Origin: Odoribacter sp. UBA944
GTDB taxonomy: Bacteria; Bacteroidota; Bacteroidia; Bacteroidales; Marinifilaceae
Assembly: GCA_002293375.1 (NCBI GenBank)
Contig: DBDA01000021.1
Span: 1 to 64,000 of the forward strand
DNA: 64,000 nucleotides
Direction of reading: 5' to 3'
A model generated the notes under the pieces. The model had not been told where the DNA came from. It worked only from the letters and a program-made list of their open reading frames with translations, and did not search any database. The position numbers and the translations under genes are program-made. This document shows, in pieces, positions 16,791 through 25,812 of the stretch. Position 1 is the stretch's first letter. The number at the start of each line of letters is the position of its first letter.

Positions 16791-19700
16791 ATGGGTGCAA
16801 GGCACTGTTTACCGGTTATGTTGCTCTTCCTGCTGTTTTTCGGGAAGGGGCAGGACGTATTTGCGCAGGCCGATAAGTTGGTATTGCAGGAGGAGAACAA
16901 TTTTCTGTTTTGCCAATCGTCCGGAAGTGTGTTTGACACCCGTTTCTCTGTTCCCGGCAGTGCGGATTTGACTGCTTTTGAGGATGGCTCTTTTTCAGTG
17001 GTATTTGGAGATGGGAGCAGTCAGGGGGCTTTGACGGTGGCAGCGTTGAAAAGCGGAGTTGCACATACCTACAACGGAGCGGCCGAGTATCAGGTAGTTT
17101 TCTCGGGCCGGGTAAAAGGAGGCTCTGTTGTTAGCAAAACTTATTCGCTCAAGGCTTATAACAGGCCAACCTCCAATTTGTCCATTGTGGATCCCAATGC
17201 CCGATGCTTAGGCAGCGAAATCACGTATACGGTCAATATGGCAGACGCGGCTTTTACTGAAATGTACTCCATTGATTTCGACGATGGTACGCCAATCCAA
17301 ACATATACTGTAGAGCAGTTGAAAGCATCGGGCGGGAAGGTGACGCATACGTATAGCAGATCCTATTGCAATCCATGGCATCAGGGTTCATCGGGAGATA
17401 ATTTTACAATTAAGGTTACGGCACAAAATGCATGTTTTTCGCGGGAAGCCACGAATCAGGAGTATGTGGCCGAGCCGCTAAAAGCGCAATTTTCGTTTGA
17501 CCAATTAGCCGGTGGGCGATTATGCACTTTTGAAAAGGCACATCTTCGGAACCTGACATCCGGAGGTATGGGAGAGGATTGTAATCCGACCCAGGTCAAA
17601 TATAAATGGGTGTTTTCCGACGGAACGACCTCGAATGAGTTTCAGCCGGATATAGAGTTTGGGGAACCGGGTTCCTACAACATCAAATTGATAGCCACCA
17701 ATAACAGTTACGCTTGCGCATCGGATACGACTACGGAATCCATCCTGGTAATGGAGCGGGTGAAGGCGGATTTTACGATTCTCAACGATACGATTTGTGC
17801 AGGAACAACCTTGAAGTTTACCAACAAGAGTTCCGGGGATTCCCCGAAACCGTACAGATGGGGTGTCGTGCCGTTGGATGGAGGGAAGGCGCCTGCTGCG
17901 CCTGGCAATGGTACCATACATCCGGCAATCACCTTTCCTGATTACGGGCGTTATCGGGTTACCCTTTACGTAGGAAACGATTGCTCCAACGACCAGAAGG
18001 ATACCATTATTACGGTGCGTAAAGATCCGGAGGTGCTCCAATTGTATCTTCCGACGGCGATTTGCCCGTCCCGATTGGATTTACAGTCTCGCGTGCGTTA
18101 CGCCTGGAACGGGAACACCCCTGTCCCGGAGTGGAGTATTACCCCCGGCACGGGCTTTTCCTATGCGGTAGGCACCGGCCCCAACTCCGAGTACCCCGTG
18201 CTGGATTTCAATACTCCCGGAAATTACACCGTGACGGTGACGCTGAAAACAGTGGGATGCCCTGCCGGCGGATTGACCCGCACAGCGACATTCCAGGTGC
18301 GGGATCCCAAGATTGTCCGGACCTTGTCGTCAACGGTGACCGATATTTGCGAAGGGAGCATGGTCTCTTTTACCAGCACCTCTACCGGGCAGGATCTGAA
18401 ACATGCGTGGAGTGTCACCCCCTCGTCCAATACAACGTTTGTCAACGGCAGTAAACCGTCGGATACCAGCCCTTTTGTTCAATTCAACACATACGGGGAT
18501 TACGGTGTCAGATTGACTCTCTCTAATAACTGTAATTCATTGGACACTACTATTTCCGTACACGTGAAGAAAGAGCCCAAAATCTCCTTTTTTGAGCCGA
18601 AAGGAGTGGTTTGTCCGGAAGATATATTGGATTTTAGCGATTACTTCAGCGCTCATTTCTACAACAATCCGGTAGAGGCGGCGTGGAGCGTATCACCGGC
18701 AACGGGGTTTGACTATATCCGTGGCACCGACGGCACATCGACCTATCCGGTAATCCAATTCCACGACCCCGGCACCTATACCTTTACCGTTAAATTGAAC
18801 GGGGTTGGTTGTCCGGTTGCCGACATGTTGCAGGAAGAGACGCGCACCGTCAAGGTGCGGAACTCCGCCATGAGCTTGAATTTGACGGCATCGGAAACAA
18901 CCTTGTGCGAAGGGAATAACCTGGATTTTTCCATGAAAGGGGTTTCCGGTCCAGATGACGCCCTGTTGTACCAATGGAGCGTTGTGCCGGAAGATCCTGC
19001 CGGGAATTTTGTGTTTGAAGAGTACGGCACCGATAAGCCATTGGCGCGGGTAAAATTTAATACTTGGGGAACCTACCGGGTGCGGGGAGAGGTGCGAGGT
19101 TATTGCGGAACGTTGGATTCAACGGTCGTTGTTACAACTCAGAAAAGTCCGGAAGTCCGATTGCAGGATATAACGGGGATTTGTCCGGGCGTACTGGACC
19201 TTTCGGAGTATGTATCGTACGTTTGGTACAACAACCCACCAGAAGTGGCGTGGGAAATCAAACCGGTCGGTGCCACACCGCCCGGCGGTTCTACCTATAC
19301 AGGCGGAACGGATGCAACCGACCTCTACCCGCAAATAGACTTAAAAGAGAAAGGAGAGTATATTGTGCGGGCATCCCTCTCTTCCGTGGATTGTAAAGAG
19401 GATTTTTTACATGCGCAGCAAGATTTTGAGGTATACGATACCACCATTGTGGTCGATGCCGAACCGATGGGGAACACCGACATTTGCGAAGGAACCGAGG
19501 TATTCTTTCGCAACCTGAGCGTCGGCCAGGGATTGGAGTGGCGCTGGGAGGTACAGCGAACTGGCGGAACTGACGGGACGGATACTTACTACGCCTTTAC
19601 ACAGGGGACCGTAGCGGACGATCAGGCGCCTGTCATCCGTTTTGACCGCTACGGAGACTATACGGTCACCCTCTTTATTGACGGCACCTGTAACCACAAA

Positions 19701-22700
19701 ACCAAGAGTTGGCCAATCACGGTCCGAGGTGTTCCCGCCATCCGTTTGGAGGGCCGGATGAAGTCGCTTTGTGCTGGCCGGGCGATCGTTGACCTAAAAG
19801 AGTACATTGAATACACAGACCTGAAAAACAATGATGTGGACTACTATTGGAGCGTGATCCCGTCCACCGGCGTCTCTTTTCAGAGCGGGGTGCAGGATAC
19901 GGAATTTCCGGTCATTACCTTTTCACAACACAACCAGTATATCGTGACGTTGGAGGCAACTCCGCAATTGCAATGCGGCTCCGGCCCCGACCCTTGGATG
20001 GAATTTGAAAGCCGCATCAACGTCTTGGACGAGGAGTTCCGGGCGGTATTTGAAACGGATACAACGCATTGCCTCTCCGATACGCTCTGGCTGGATAACA
20101 AGTCGGAAGGGGACTCCTTAACCTATCAATGGTCGGTAGCTGCCCGGACCGCTTCGGGAGGAGGCTGGCAACTGACGGGCGGCGGGGCGACGGCGGAAGA
20201 GCCCGGACTGAAGCTCTCCGAGACCGGATTTTACGACGTTACCCTGGCCATTCGGAACCTTTGCGGCACAGACGATACCACCTTGGCCATCCGGGCGTTT
20301 GCCGTTCCGGAGGTCAACATACAGGACATTTCCGGCGTTTGCGAGCCGTTCGGGTTCCGGGCGGCCGACCACGTAACGGTCCGGGAGAACAACGACCCCC
20401 TGTGGTCCGCCGAATGGAGCGTAGTACCGGCTCCCGCCTCCGCAAGTTTCAGCCAGACCGATTTTTACCCTGAGATCCGTTTTTCCGCCGGGGAATATGT
20501 GGTACAGGTACAATACAAGAACAGTTGCTCTCAGCCCGGTACGGCTAATTTCACCATTCGGGTAGACGAATTTATTCCGGTTACTTTGCCGAACGATACG
20601 ACGGTTTGTGTGCGGACGGATCCTTTCCCGCTCATCGCAGCTCCGGATACCGGCCGTTGGAAGTCGGCAGCCGGGAAGGTGCTCCTCCGGCCGGATGGCT
20701 ACTATTTCAATCCGGATTTCTCTCCCTACTTTGAAGGCGAAACACAGGTGATATACGAATTGCAGAACGGCTCCTGCCTGGCCGTCGACTCTTTTGGGGT
20801 ATACCTCCGCCCACTGCCGCGGGTCAGCGCAGGCGATACGCAACAGATGTGTCTGAACCACGAGCCGTTGGCCCTGACGGGAGAATCTCCGGCCGGAGGC
20901 TATTGGACGTATGCCGGCAATCCGCTTCCCGGCGGGAAATTTCCGGCGGTTGCGGAGGGGGATTACCCGGTGGTCTACCACTATGCCGACCCCTACAATT
21001 GTCTCAATGCCGATACGACGAAGGTCACGGTACACCCGCTGCCCCTGACCGGCTTCGTTGTGGATACGCTGCCGTGTATCCGCACGGCGGTGCTGTTGGA
21101 TACCGATCAGCCGGAAAATACCTTCCGCTGGGACTTCGGGGACGGGAGTGTCGGGGAGAATACCGGCGATACCCTGCATACCTACACCGGTTACGGTTTC
21201 CGGGAGATCCGCGCCGAGGTGGTTTCCGTGCACGGCTGTATAGACTCGGCTGCTCTCCGGCGGATCGAAGTGCTAAATGTGGCCCCTCCGGCCCTTTTTG
21301 ACATCAGCTCGTTGACGGGGTGTACCCCCTTTCAGGTGGCCCTCTCCGTGGATGAGGCGGTATATGCCGACGACCACAACTACCTCTCCTTCCTCTGGGA
21401 TTACGGAGACGGAACAATCGGCAATACCTTGTTGCCTGTCTCTCCCCGGATATACGACGCGCCGGCTTGGGACACTACCTTTACCCTCTCCTTTGCCGTC
21501 GGGAATAAATGTACGCAAAGCACCTGGGATACCGTGATAAACGTTGGCTCCCGCCCCAAAGCCTCCTTTGTATTGCAGCACCGCTGGGAGTGTTCGCCCG
21601 TACCGGTCGAGGTGCAGAACACCACCACCGGTAACCGGAGCGTCTTCAGTTGGGACATGGGGGACGGGACGCTTTTCGGAGACATCCGCAACCCGGAACA
21701 CGAATTTACGACCCAGGAACAGTCGTCCAAATATTACATCACATTGACGGCTATCAATCCCTGCGGAACAGACGCACATACCGACTCCCTGATCATCAAG
21801 CCGCGGACCCTCTCCGCCCACTTTACCCCAGAAAAAACGTACGCCTGCGTGGGAGAGGAGTTGCACTTCCGGAACAACTCCACCGATACTCTGACCTTGG
21901 TGGAGAACACCTATTGGGATTTCGGGGACGGGAGCCGGGATTCCCTGTGGAATGCCAGCCATATTTACAATCGGGCAGGGATTTATCCGGTGCGTTTGTG
22001 GATCGATAACGGTTGCGGCTTCGATACCATTACGGACCGGATCACGGTCTATCCGCCGCCCGAACTGACTATTTTGGGAGAAAAAACGTTGTGCGAAGAC
22101 GAGGAGTTCCATTTCTCGTACCGATCGGATCAGGTGTTGAAAAAAGTGGATTGGGATCTCGGCGACGGCCGGACGGGCGTTCGGGACAGCCTGACGCATC
22201 GCTACGCAGGGTACGGTAAATTCAACGTAATGTTGACAGGGGTTTCCGCTCACATGTCGGCTTGCCGCTCCTCCGTCGTGCGGGCGGTGGAGGTATACAA
22301 CAAGCCGATCGTCTCCATCCTCCCGATAGATACGGTTGCTTGTTCTCCCTTCCTGTATAAGCCGGAAGTGCTTATTACGGGGCACGCTTCCCTGTTGTGG
22401 GATTTCGGAAACCTGTCCGGACAGAGTACCCTGGGCGAGCACCGGTATGTAAACGATACCTACGGGAAACAGGACTTTACGGTGAAGGTTCATGCGGAAA
22501 CGGACAAGGGGTGTACCTCCGGATACGAGCGGTACGTTTCCGTTTATCCCCTCCCCAAGGCTGGCATCGAGAAAGAGGTTACAAAAGGGAGACCGGAAAA
22601 AGTATTGTACCTGAACCGTTCCGAAGAGGCGGCCGAATCCTTTTGGATATACCCCGACGGCCATCTGCTTTACTCTTCGGAGAGCGTGGAAATGGACTAC

Positions 22701-23120
22701 AACGAGAACGGCCTTTACAACATGGGATTAGTCGCCAGGAATTCGTACGGTTGCCCGGATACCGCCTGGTTGGCGCACAAAGTGCTGTTCCGGGGATTGT
22801 TCTTCCCGAACACCTTCATACCGCACAGCCGAAATGAAAAGAATCGCCTCTTCAACGGGATCGGGATGAGTTTGAGTGAATACCATTTAGAGGTATATGA
22901 CCAGTACCAGAACAAAATCTGGGAGACCCGGGAGTTGCAGGACGGCAAACCTGTCGGAGGCTGGGACGGTACCAGTATAAACGGAGAGCGGATGCCACAG
23001 GGCGTTTACCTCTGGCGGGCCAAGGCGATCTTTCTGGACGATACAGTCTGGACCGGAGAGAACAACGACTCCGGGGTTGTTGAGACCGTACAGGGAACCG
23101 TTTTGTTGCTCCGGGAATAA
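16791..23120 (+). CDS. Giant PKD-repeat surface protein with type B T9SS sorting domain (copy 2)
   Basis: A 2109-residue paralogue of the protein two genes upstream, with the same architecture: signal peptide (LLFLLFFGKGQDVFAQ), N-terminal domain with FSVVFGDGSSQGALTV, about 20 PKD-like domains (YKWVFSDGTTSNEFQP, FRWDFGDGSVGENT, FLWDYGDGTIGNTL, FSWDMGDGTLFGD, YWDFGDGSRDSLWNASHIY), and a type B sorting domain at the end (FFPNTFIPHSRNEK ... YHLEVYDQYQNKIWET ... GWDGTSINGERMPQGVYLW). The shared order of domains and matching C-terminal thirds show that the pair arose by duplication, with PorP/SprF between them. It lacks G tracts of eight or more. The start has a clear AAGAAGAG ribosome binding site. 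It presumably forms a surface filament or adhesin. Confidence 0.9.
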   Translation: MGARHCLPVMLLFLLFFGKGQDVFAQADKLVLQEENNFLFCQSSGSVFDTRFSVPGSADLTAFEDGSFSVVFGDGSSQGALTVAALKSGVAHTYNGAAEYQVVFSGRVKGGSVVSKTYSLKAYNRPTSNLSIVDPNARCLGSEITYTVNMADAAFTEMYSIDFDDGTPIQTYTVEQLKASGGKVTHTYSRSYCNPWHQGSSGDNFTIKVTAQNACFSREATNQEYVAEPLKAQFSFDQLAGGRLCTFEKAHLRNLTSGGMGEDCNPTQVKYKWVFSDGTTSNEFQPDIEFGEPGSYNIKLIATNNSYACASDTTTESILVMERVKADFTILNDTICAGTTLKFTNKSSGDSPKPYRWGVVPLDGGKAPAAPGNGTIHPAITFPDYGRYRVTLYVGNDCSNDQKDTIITVRKDPEVLQLYLPTAICPSRLDLQSRVRYAWNGNTPVPEWSITPGTGFSYAVGTGPNSEYPVLDFNTPGNYTVTVTLKTVGCPAGGLTRTATFQVRDPKIVRTLSSTVTDICEGSMVSFTSTSTGQDLKHAWSVTPSSNTTFVNGSKPSDTSPFVQFNTYGDYGVRLTLSNNCNSLDTTISVHVKKEPKISFFEPKGVVCPEDILDFSDYFSAHFYNNPVEAAWSVSPATGFDYIRGTDGTSTYPVIQFHDPGTYTFTVKLNGVGCPVADMLQEETRTVKVRNSAMSLNLTASETTLCEGNNLDFSMKGVSGPDDALLYQWSVVPEDPAGNFVFEEYGTDKPLARVKFNTWGTYRVRGEVRGYCGTLDSTVVVTTQKSPEVRLQDITGICPGVLDLSEYVSYVWYNNPPEVAWEIKPVGATPPGGSTYTGGTDATDLYPQIDLKEKGEYIVRASLSSVDCKEDFLHAQQDFEVYDTTIVVDAEPMGNTDICEGTEVFFRNLSVGQGLEWRWEVQRTGGTDGTDTYYAFTQGTVADDQAPVIRFDRYGDYTVTLFIDGTCNHKTKSWPITVRGVPAIRLEGRMKSLCAGRAIVDLKEYIEYTDLKNNDVDYYWSVIPSTGVSFQSGVQDTEFPVITFSQHNQYIVTLEATPQLQCGSGPDPWMEFESRINVLDEEFRAVFETDTTHCLSDTLWLDNKSEGDSLTYQWSVAARTASGGGWQLTGGGATAEEPGLKLSETGFYDVTLAIRNLCGTDDTTLAIRAFAVPEVNIQDISGVCEPFGFRAADHVTVRENNDPLWSAEWSVVPAPASASFSQTDFYPEIRFSAGEYVVQVQYKNSCSQPGTANFTIRVDEFIPVTLPNDTTVCVRTDPFPLIAAPDTGRWKSAAGKVLLRPDGYYFNPDFSPYFEGETQVIYELQNGSCLAVDSFGVYLRPLPRVSAGDTQQMCLNHEPLALTGESPAGGYWTYAGNPLPGGKFPAVAEGDYPVVYHYADPYNCLNADTTKVTVHPLPLTGFVVDTLPCIRTAVLLDTDQPENTFRWDFGDGSVGENTGDTLHTYTGYGFREIRAEVVSVHGCIDSAALRRIEVLNVAPPALFDISSLTGCTPFQVALSVDEAVYADDHNYLSFLWDYGDGTIGNTLLPVSPRIYDAPAWDTTFTLSFAVGNKCTQSTWDTVINVGSRPKASFVLQHRWECSPVPVEVQNTTTGNRSVFSWDMGDGTLFGDIRNPEHEFTTQEQSSKYYITLTAINPCGTDAHTDSLIIKPRTLSAHFTPEKTYACVGEELHFRNNSTDTLTLVENTYWDFGDGSRDSLWNASHIYNRAGIYPVRLWIDNGCGFDTITDRITVYPPPELTILGEKTLCEDEEFHFSYRSDQVLKKVDWDLGDGRTGVRDSLTHRYAGYGKFNVMLTGVSAHMSACRSSVVRAVEVYNKPIVSILPIDTVACSPFLYKPEVLITGHASLLWDFGNLSGQSTLGEHRYVNDTYGKQDFTVKVHAETDKGCTSGYERYVSVYPLPKAGIEKEVTKGRPEKVLYLNRSEEAAESFWIYPDGHLLYSSESVEMDYNENGLYNMGLVARNSYGCPDTAWLAHKVLFRGLFFPNTFIPHSRNEKNRLFNGIGMSLSEYHLEVYDQYQNKIWETRELQDGKPVGGWDGTSINGERMPQGVYLWRAKAIFLDDTVWTGENNDSGVVETVQGTVLLLRE

Positions 23121-23140
23121 AAAAGAAATAGCAGGCAAAA

Positions 23141-23485
23141 ATGGAAACGATCGATTTTTTCAAAGGAGTGAATTTTGCGGTGACTGTGTGTGACCGGGAG
23201 GGGACCATCCTCTACATGAATGATAAATCGGGTGCTATCTTTCTGAAACCCGGTAGGGAACAATTGATCGGTGCCAATGTGCTGGATTGTCATCCGGAGC
23301 CGGCGCGCAGTTTGCTGGACAGTATGTTACAAGATCCCCGGACCAATGCTTACACCGTTGAGAAAAACGGCGTGAAAAAATTGATCTATCAAACTCCCTG
23401 GTACCGGGAGGGAACGTATATGGGATTTATGGAGTTGTCTTTAGAGATACCGGCAGAGATGAAACATCATGTCCGCAAATCCTGA
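23141..23485 (+). CDS. Small single-domain PAS protein
   Basis: A 114-residue cytosolic protein that is essentially one PAS domain: FAVTVCDREGTILYMND at the N-terminus, a LKPGREQLIGANVLDCH helix, and the closing strands VKKLIYQTPWYREGTYMGFMEL. There is no output domain (kinase, GGDEF or HTH), so it is either a stand-alone sensor that docks on another protein or a small-molecule binder. It follows the second PKD gene by 20 bp with its own A-rich ribosome binding site, so it is probably transcribed with the surface locus, and it is separated from purD by a likely promoter. The ligand cannot be inferred; the Cys and His near the middle (DCHPEPAR) might bind heme or metal, but that is speculation. 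Confidence 0.8.
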   Translation: METIDFFKGVNFAVTVCDREGTILYMNDKSGAIFLKPGREQLIGANVLDCHPEPARSLLDSMLQDPRTNAYTVEKNGVKKLIYQTPWYREGTYMGFMELSLEIPAEMKHHVRKS

Positions 23486-23515
23486 CGTTTCAACAGACAC
23501 TAAGCTTAATTTTTC

Positions 23516-23523
23516 TATTTTTG
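23516..23523 (+). promoter_or_regulatory. Possible -7 box of the purD promoter
   Basis: TATTTTTG matches TAnnTTTG and lies 25 bp before the purD start. No good -33 box is seen at the expected distance, so the call rests on one element. Confidence 0.4.
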
Positions 23524-23548
23524 CAGATCAATCCACATAAATGAAACT

Positions 23549-24832
23549 ATGAAGGTATTGTTGTTGGGAAGCGGCGGGCGCGAGCATGCGCTGGCTTGGA
23601 AAATGGCGCAAAGCGATCAATTGGAAAAACTGTATGTGGCACCGGGCAATGCCGGAACGGCGGAGATCGCCGGGAGCCCGGACCTGGCCGTAAACGATTT
23701 TGTTGGGATTGCGGAGTTTATAGCCAAGGAAGGGATCGAATTGTTGGTGGTTGGGCCGGAAGATCCGTTAGTGGGGGGTATCCGGGATTTTCTGGAGGCG
23801 GACGGCCGTTTCGCTAACCTGATGATCATCGGACCGGGAAAATCTGGCGCCCGTTTGGAAGGGAGCAAAGATTTCGCCAAGGAATTTATGCTCCGACACC
23901 ACATCCCGACAGCTGCGTACCGGACTATTACGGCAGAGAAACTCGAAGAAGGAAGAGCGTTCCTGCGGGGCCTGACCCCTCCCTACGTCCTGAAAGCGGA
24001 CGGATTGGCTGCCGGGAAAGGCGTCCTGATCTTAGACACCCTGCAGGAGGCAGAGCGGGAATTAGAGGAGATGCTAGCCGGAAAATTCGGAAAAGCGAGC
24101 AGCCGGGTGGTCATAGAAGAGTACCTCTCCGGCATCGAAATATCCGTTTTTGCGTTGACGGACGGCACCTATTACAAAGTGCTCGGGTCGGCCAAGGACT
24201 ACAAACGGATCGGAGAGGGGGATACCGGACTGAACACAGGCGGCATGGGGGCCGTATCGCCGGTACCCTTTGCGGACGAAGCGTTCAACCACAAAGTAGA
24301 AGAGCGGATCATCGCCCCGACGGTAAACGGCCTGAAGGCTGACGGGATCGACTACAAAGGCTTCCTCTTTTTCGGATTGATGAACTGTGGGGGAGAGCCG
24401 AAAGTGATCGAATACAACGTCCGGATGGGGGATCCGGAGACAGAGGTCGTCATGCCGCGTATATCCTCCGACCTGTTGCGGCTTTTTGAAGCAACGGCTC
24501 GCGGGACACTCTCCGAAGCCGCTTTCGAAACGGATCCCCGTTCTTGTGTGACGGTGATGTTAGTGGCTGGAGGCTATCCCGAAAATTACCGCAAAGGCGA
24601 TACCATCCAGATCGGGAACACTGGAGAATGCCTTGTTTTTCAGGCAGGGACCAAGCGCATCGGGGAGAAGGTCGTAACCAACGGAGGGCGAGTCATGGCC
24701 GTCGGTTCGTACGGAAAAACCATCCGGGAGGCGTTGGAAGAGGCTTACCGGGGGGTGTCACAGATTGGTTTTCAGGGTAATTATTTCAGAAAAGACGTCG
24801 GACAGGACTTGATGAAGTTTACAGAGAGATGA
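23549..24832 (+). CDS. purD: Phosphoribosylamine-glycine ligase (GAR synthetase)
   Basis: A 427-residue ATP-grasp enzyme joining glycine to 5-phosphoribosylamine, the second step of purine synthesis, in the cytosol. Seen: the N-terminal MKVLLLGSGGREHALAWKM loop, VVGPEDPLVGG, the ATP-grasp segment PYVLKADGLAAGKGVL, the family signature RMGDPETEVVMPRI and a C-terminal domain with VTNGGRVMAVGSYG. Length and all motifs are standard. The last four bases overlap the start of the following membrane-protein gene (ATGA), so the two are translationally coupled. Confidence 0.97.
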   Translation: MKVLLLGSGGREHALAWKMAQSDQLEKLYVAPGNAGTAEIAGSPDLAVNDFVGIAEFIAKEGIELLVVGPEDPLVGGIRDFLEADGRFANLMIIGPGKSGARLEGSKDFAKEFMLRHHIPTAAYRTITAEKLEEGRAFLRGLTPPYVLKADGLAAGKGVLILDTLQEAERELEEMLAGKFGKASSRVVIEEYLSGIEISVFALTDGTYYKVLGSAKDYKRIGEGDTGLNTGGMGAVSPVPFADEAFNHKVEERIIAPTVNGLKADGIDYKGFLFFGLMNCGGEPKVIEYNVRMGDPETEVVMPRISSDLLRLFEATARGTLSEAAFETDPRSCVTVMLVAGGYPENYRKGDTIQIGNTGECLVFQAGTKRIGEKVVTNGGRVMAVGSYGKTIREALEEAYRGVSQIGFQGNYFRKDVGQDLMKFTER

Positions 24833-25812
24833 TATTTACCGGTTTCTTGCGTTCCAGGAAAGCATTCGCGCTTTTACTGTTGCCTTTTATCTTGGCAGCC
24901 ATTGTAGTATCCGGCTACTGTTTCCGGCCTGTTTTCCCCTATGTCGCTCCCTATTCCCAAGGCTTACTTAGCGTAGATCTGCCAGACACCTTTCCGCTGG
25001 TTTGGAACACCGTGTTGGGAGGGGTAGCTGTTTTAGTGGCCGCTTGCCTGCTCTTTTTGCTCAATGCCCGGTACAAACTCTTGCCCTACAACACGCCCGT
25101 TCCCTCCTTTCTCTATGTGATGATGACCGCCGGATTGTTGATCAACCGGGGATTTGACTCGATGCTGGCGGCAGTTTTGGTCACCATACTGGCTTTTTTC
25201 AGTCTGCAGGGGGCCATCAATAACAACAAAACCAACGCCCCTGTTTTTAACTTCGGCTTATGCATCATCTTGGCGGTGCTTCTTTTTCCCAAATTCGCCC
25301 TGTTGCTGTTGTGGGCTTTTTGTGTGATGCTTTTTTCGGGGCGTTCTACCTTAAAAGACATTCTGGCCCTTTTACTGGGCATCGTTACACCGTTATTCTT
25401 TGTCGTTTTTTATTACTTTTGGGAAGAGCGTCTGGAAGATATGTGGCCGATGTTCTGGGGGATTCTTGTATCGGGCGAATACGTGATGGGGATCGGAACC
25501 AGTGAAATGATCCGGTACGGCTTTCTGCTGCTGTTGCTGATTTTTTCCCTCTTCTCTTTGTTAGCCAATTACGGAGGATCTGTTGTCAGCCAGCGAAGAG
25601 GCGTGTTCTCCCTGCTCTCCCTGCTTTTTTTCTGCGGCGCTACCCCCTTTCTGGTACCGGGGATCTCGCACGATTTTATGTACCTGCTGGCCTTTCCGCT
25701 CACTTACCTGTATACCAACTACCTGGCCACCCTGCGTTACGCCTTGTGGGGAGATATCCTGTTCCTGCTCTTTTGGGTCAGTTGTTTTACGGAGTGGTGG
25801 CTTACGGTTTGA
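24829..25812 (+). CDS. Multi-spanning membrane protein, DUF6427-like
   Basis: A 327-residue integral membrane protein with about nine hydrophobic spans and almost no extramembrane domains. It opens MIFTGFLRSRKAFALLLLPF, resembling the short basic N-terminus of the DUF6427 proteins of Bacteroidota; that identification is tentative and from memory. Other features are NRGFDSMLAAVLVTILAFF and FLVPGISHDFMYLLAFPLTY. Function is unknown. It is coupled to purD by a 4-nt overlap. Its 3' end overlaps the convergent pyrC stop by 11 bp, so no room exists for a terminator between them. Confidence 0.7.
   Translation: MIFTGFLRSRKAFALLLLPFILAAIVVSGYCFRPVFPYVAPYSQGLLSVDLPDTFPLVWNTVLGGVAVLVAACLLFLLNARYKLLPYNTPVPSFLYVMMTAGLLINRGFDSMLAAVLVTILAFFSLQGAINNNKTNAPVFNFGLCIILAVLLFPKFALLLLWAFCVMLFSGRSTLKDILALLLGIVTPLFFVVFYYFWEERLEDMWPMFWGILVSGEYVMGIGTSEMIRYGFLLLLLIFSLFSLLANYGGSVVSQRRGVFSLLSLLFFCGATPFLVPGISHDFMYLLAFPLTYLYTNYLATLRYALWGDILFLLFWVSCFTEWWLTV

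Noticed and set aside
20118..22664. Two long minus-strand open frames (371 and 463 codons) opposite the second PKD gene
   Set aside because: Same reasoning: composition typical of antisense translation of a G+C-rich gene, no homology, and the plus-strand PKD domains are unmistakable.
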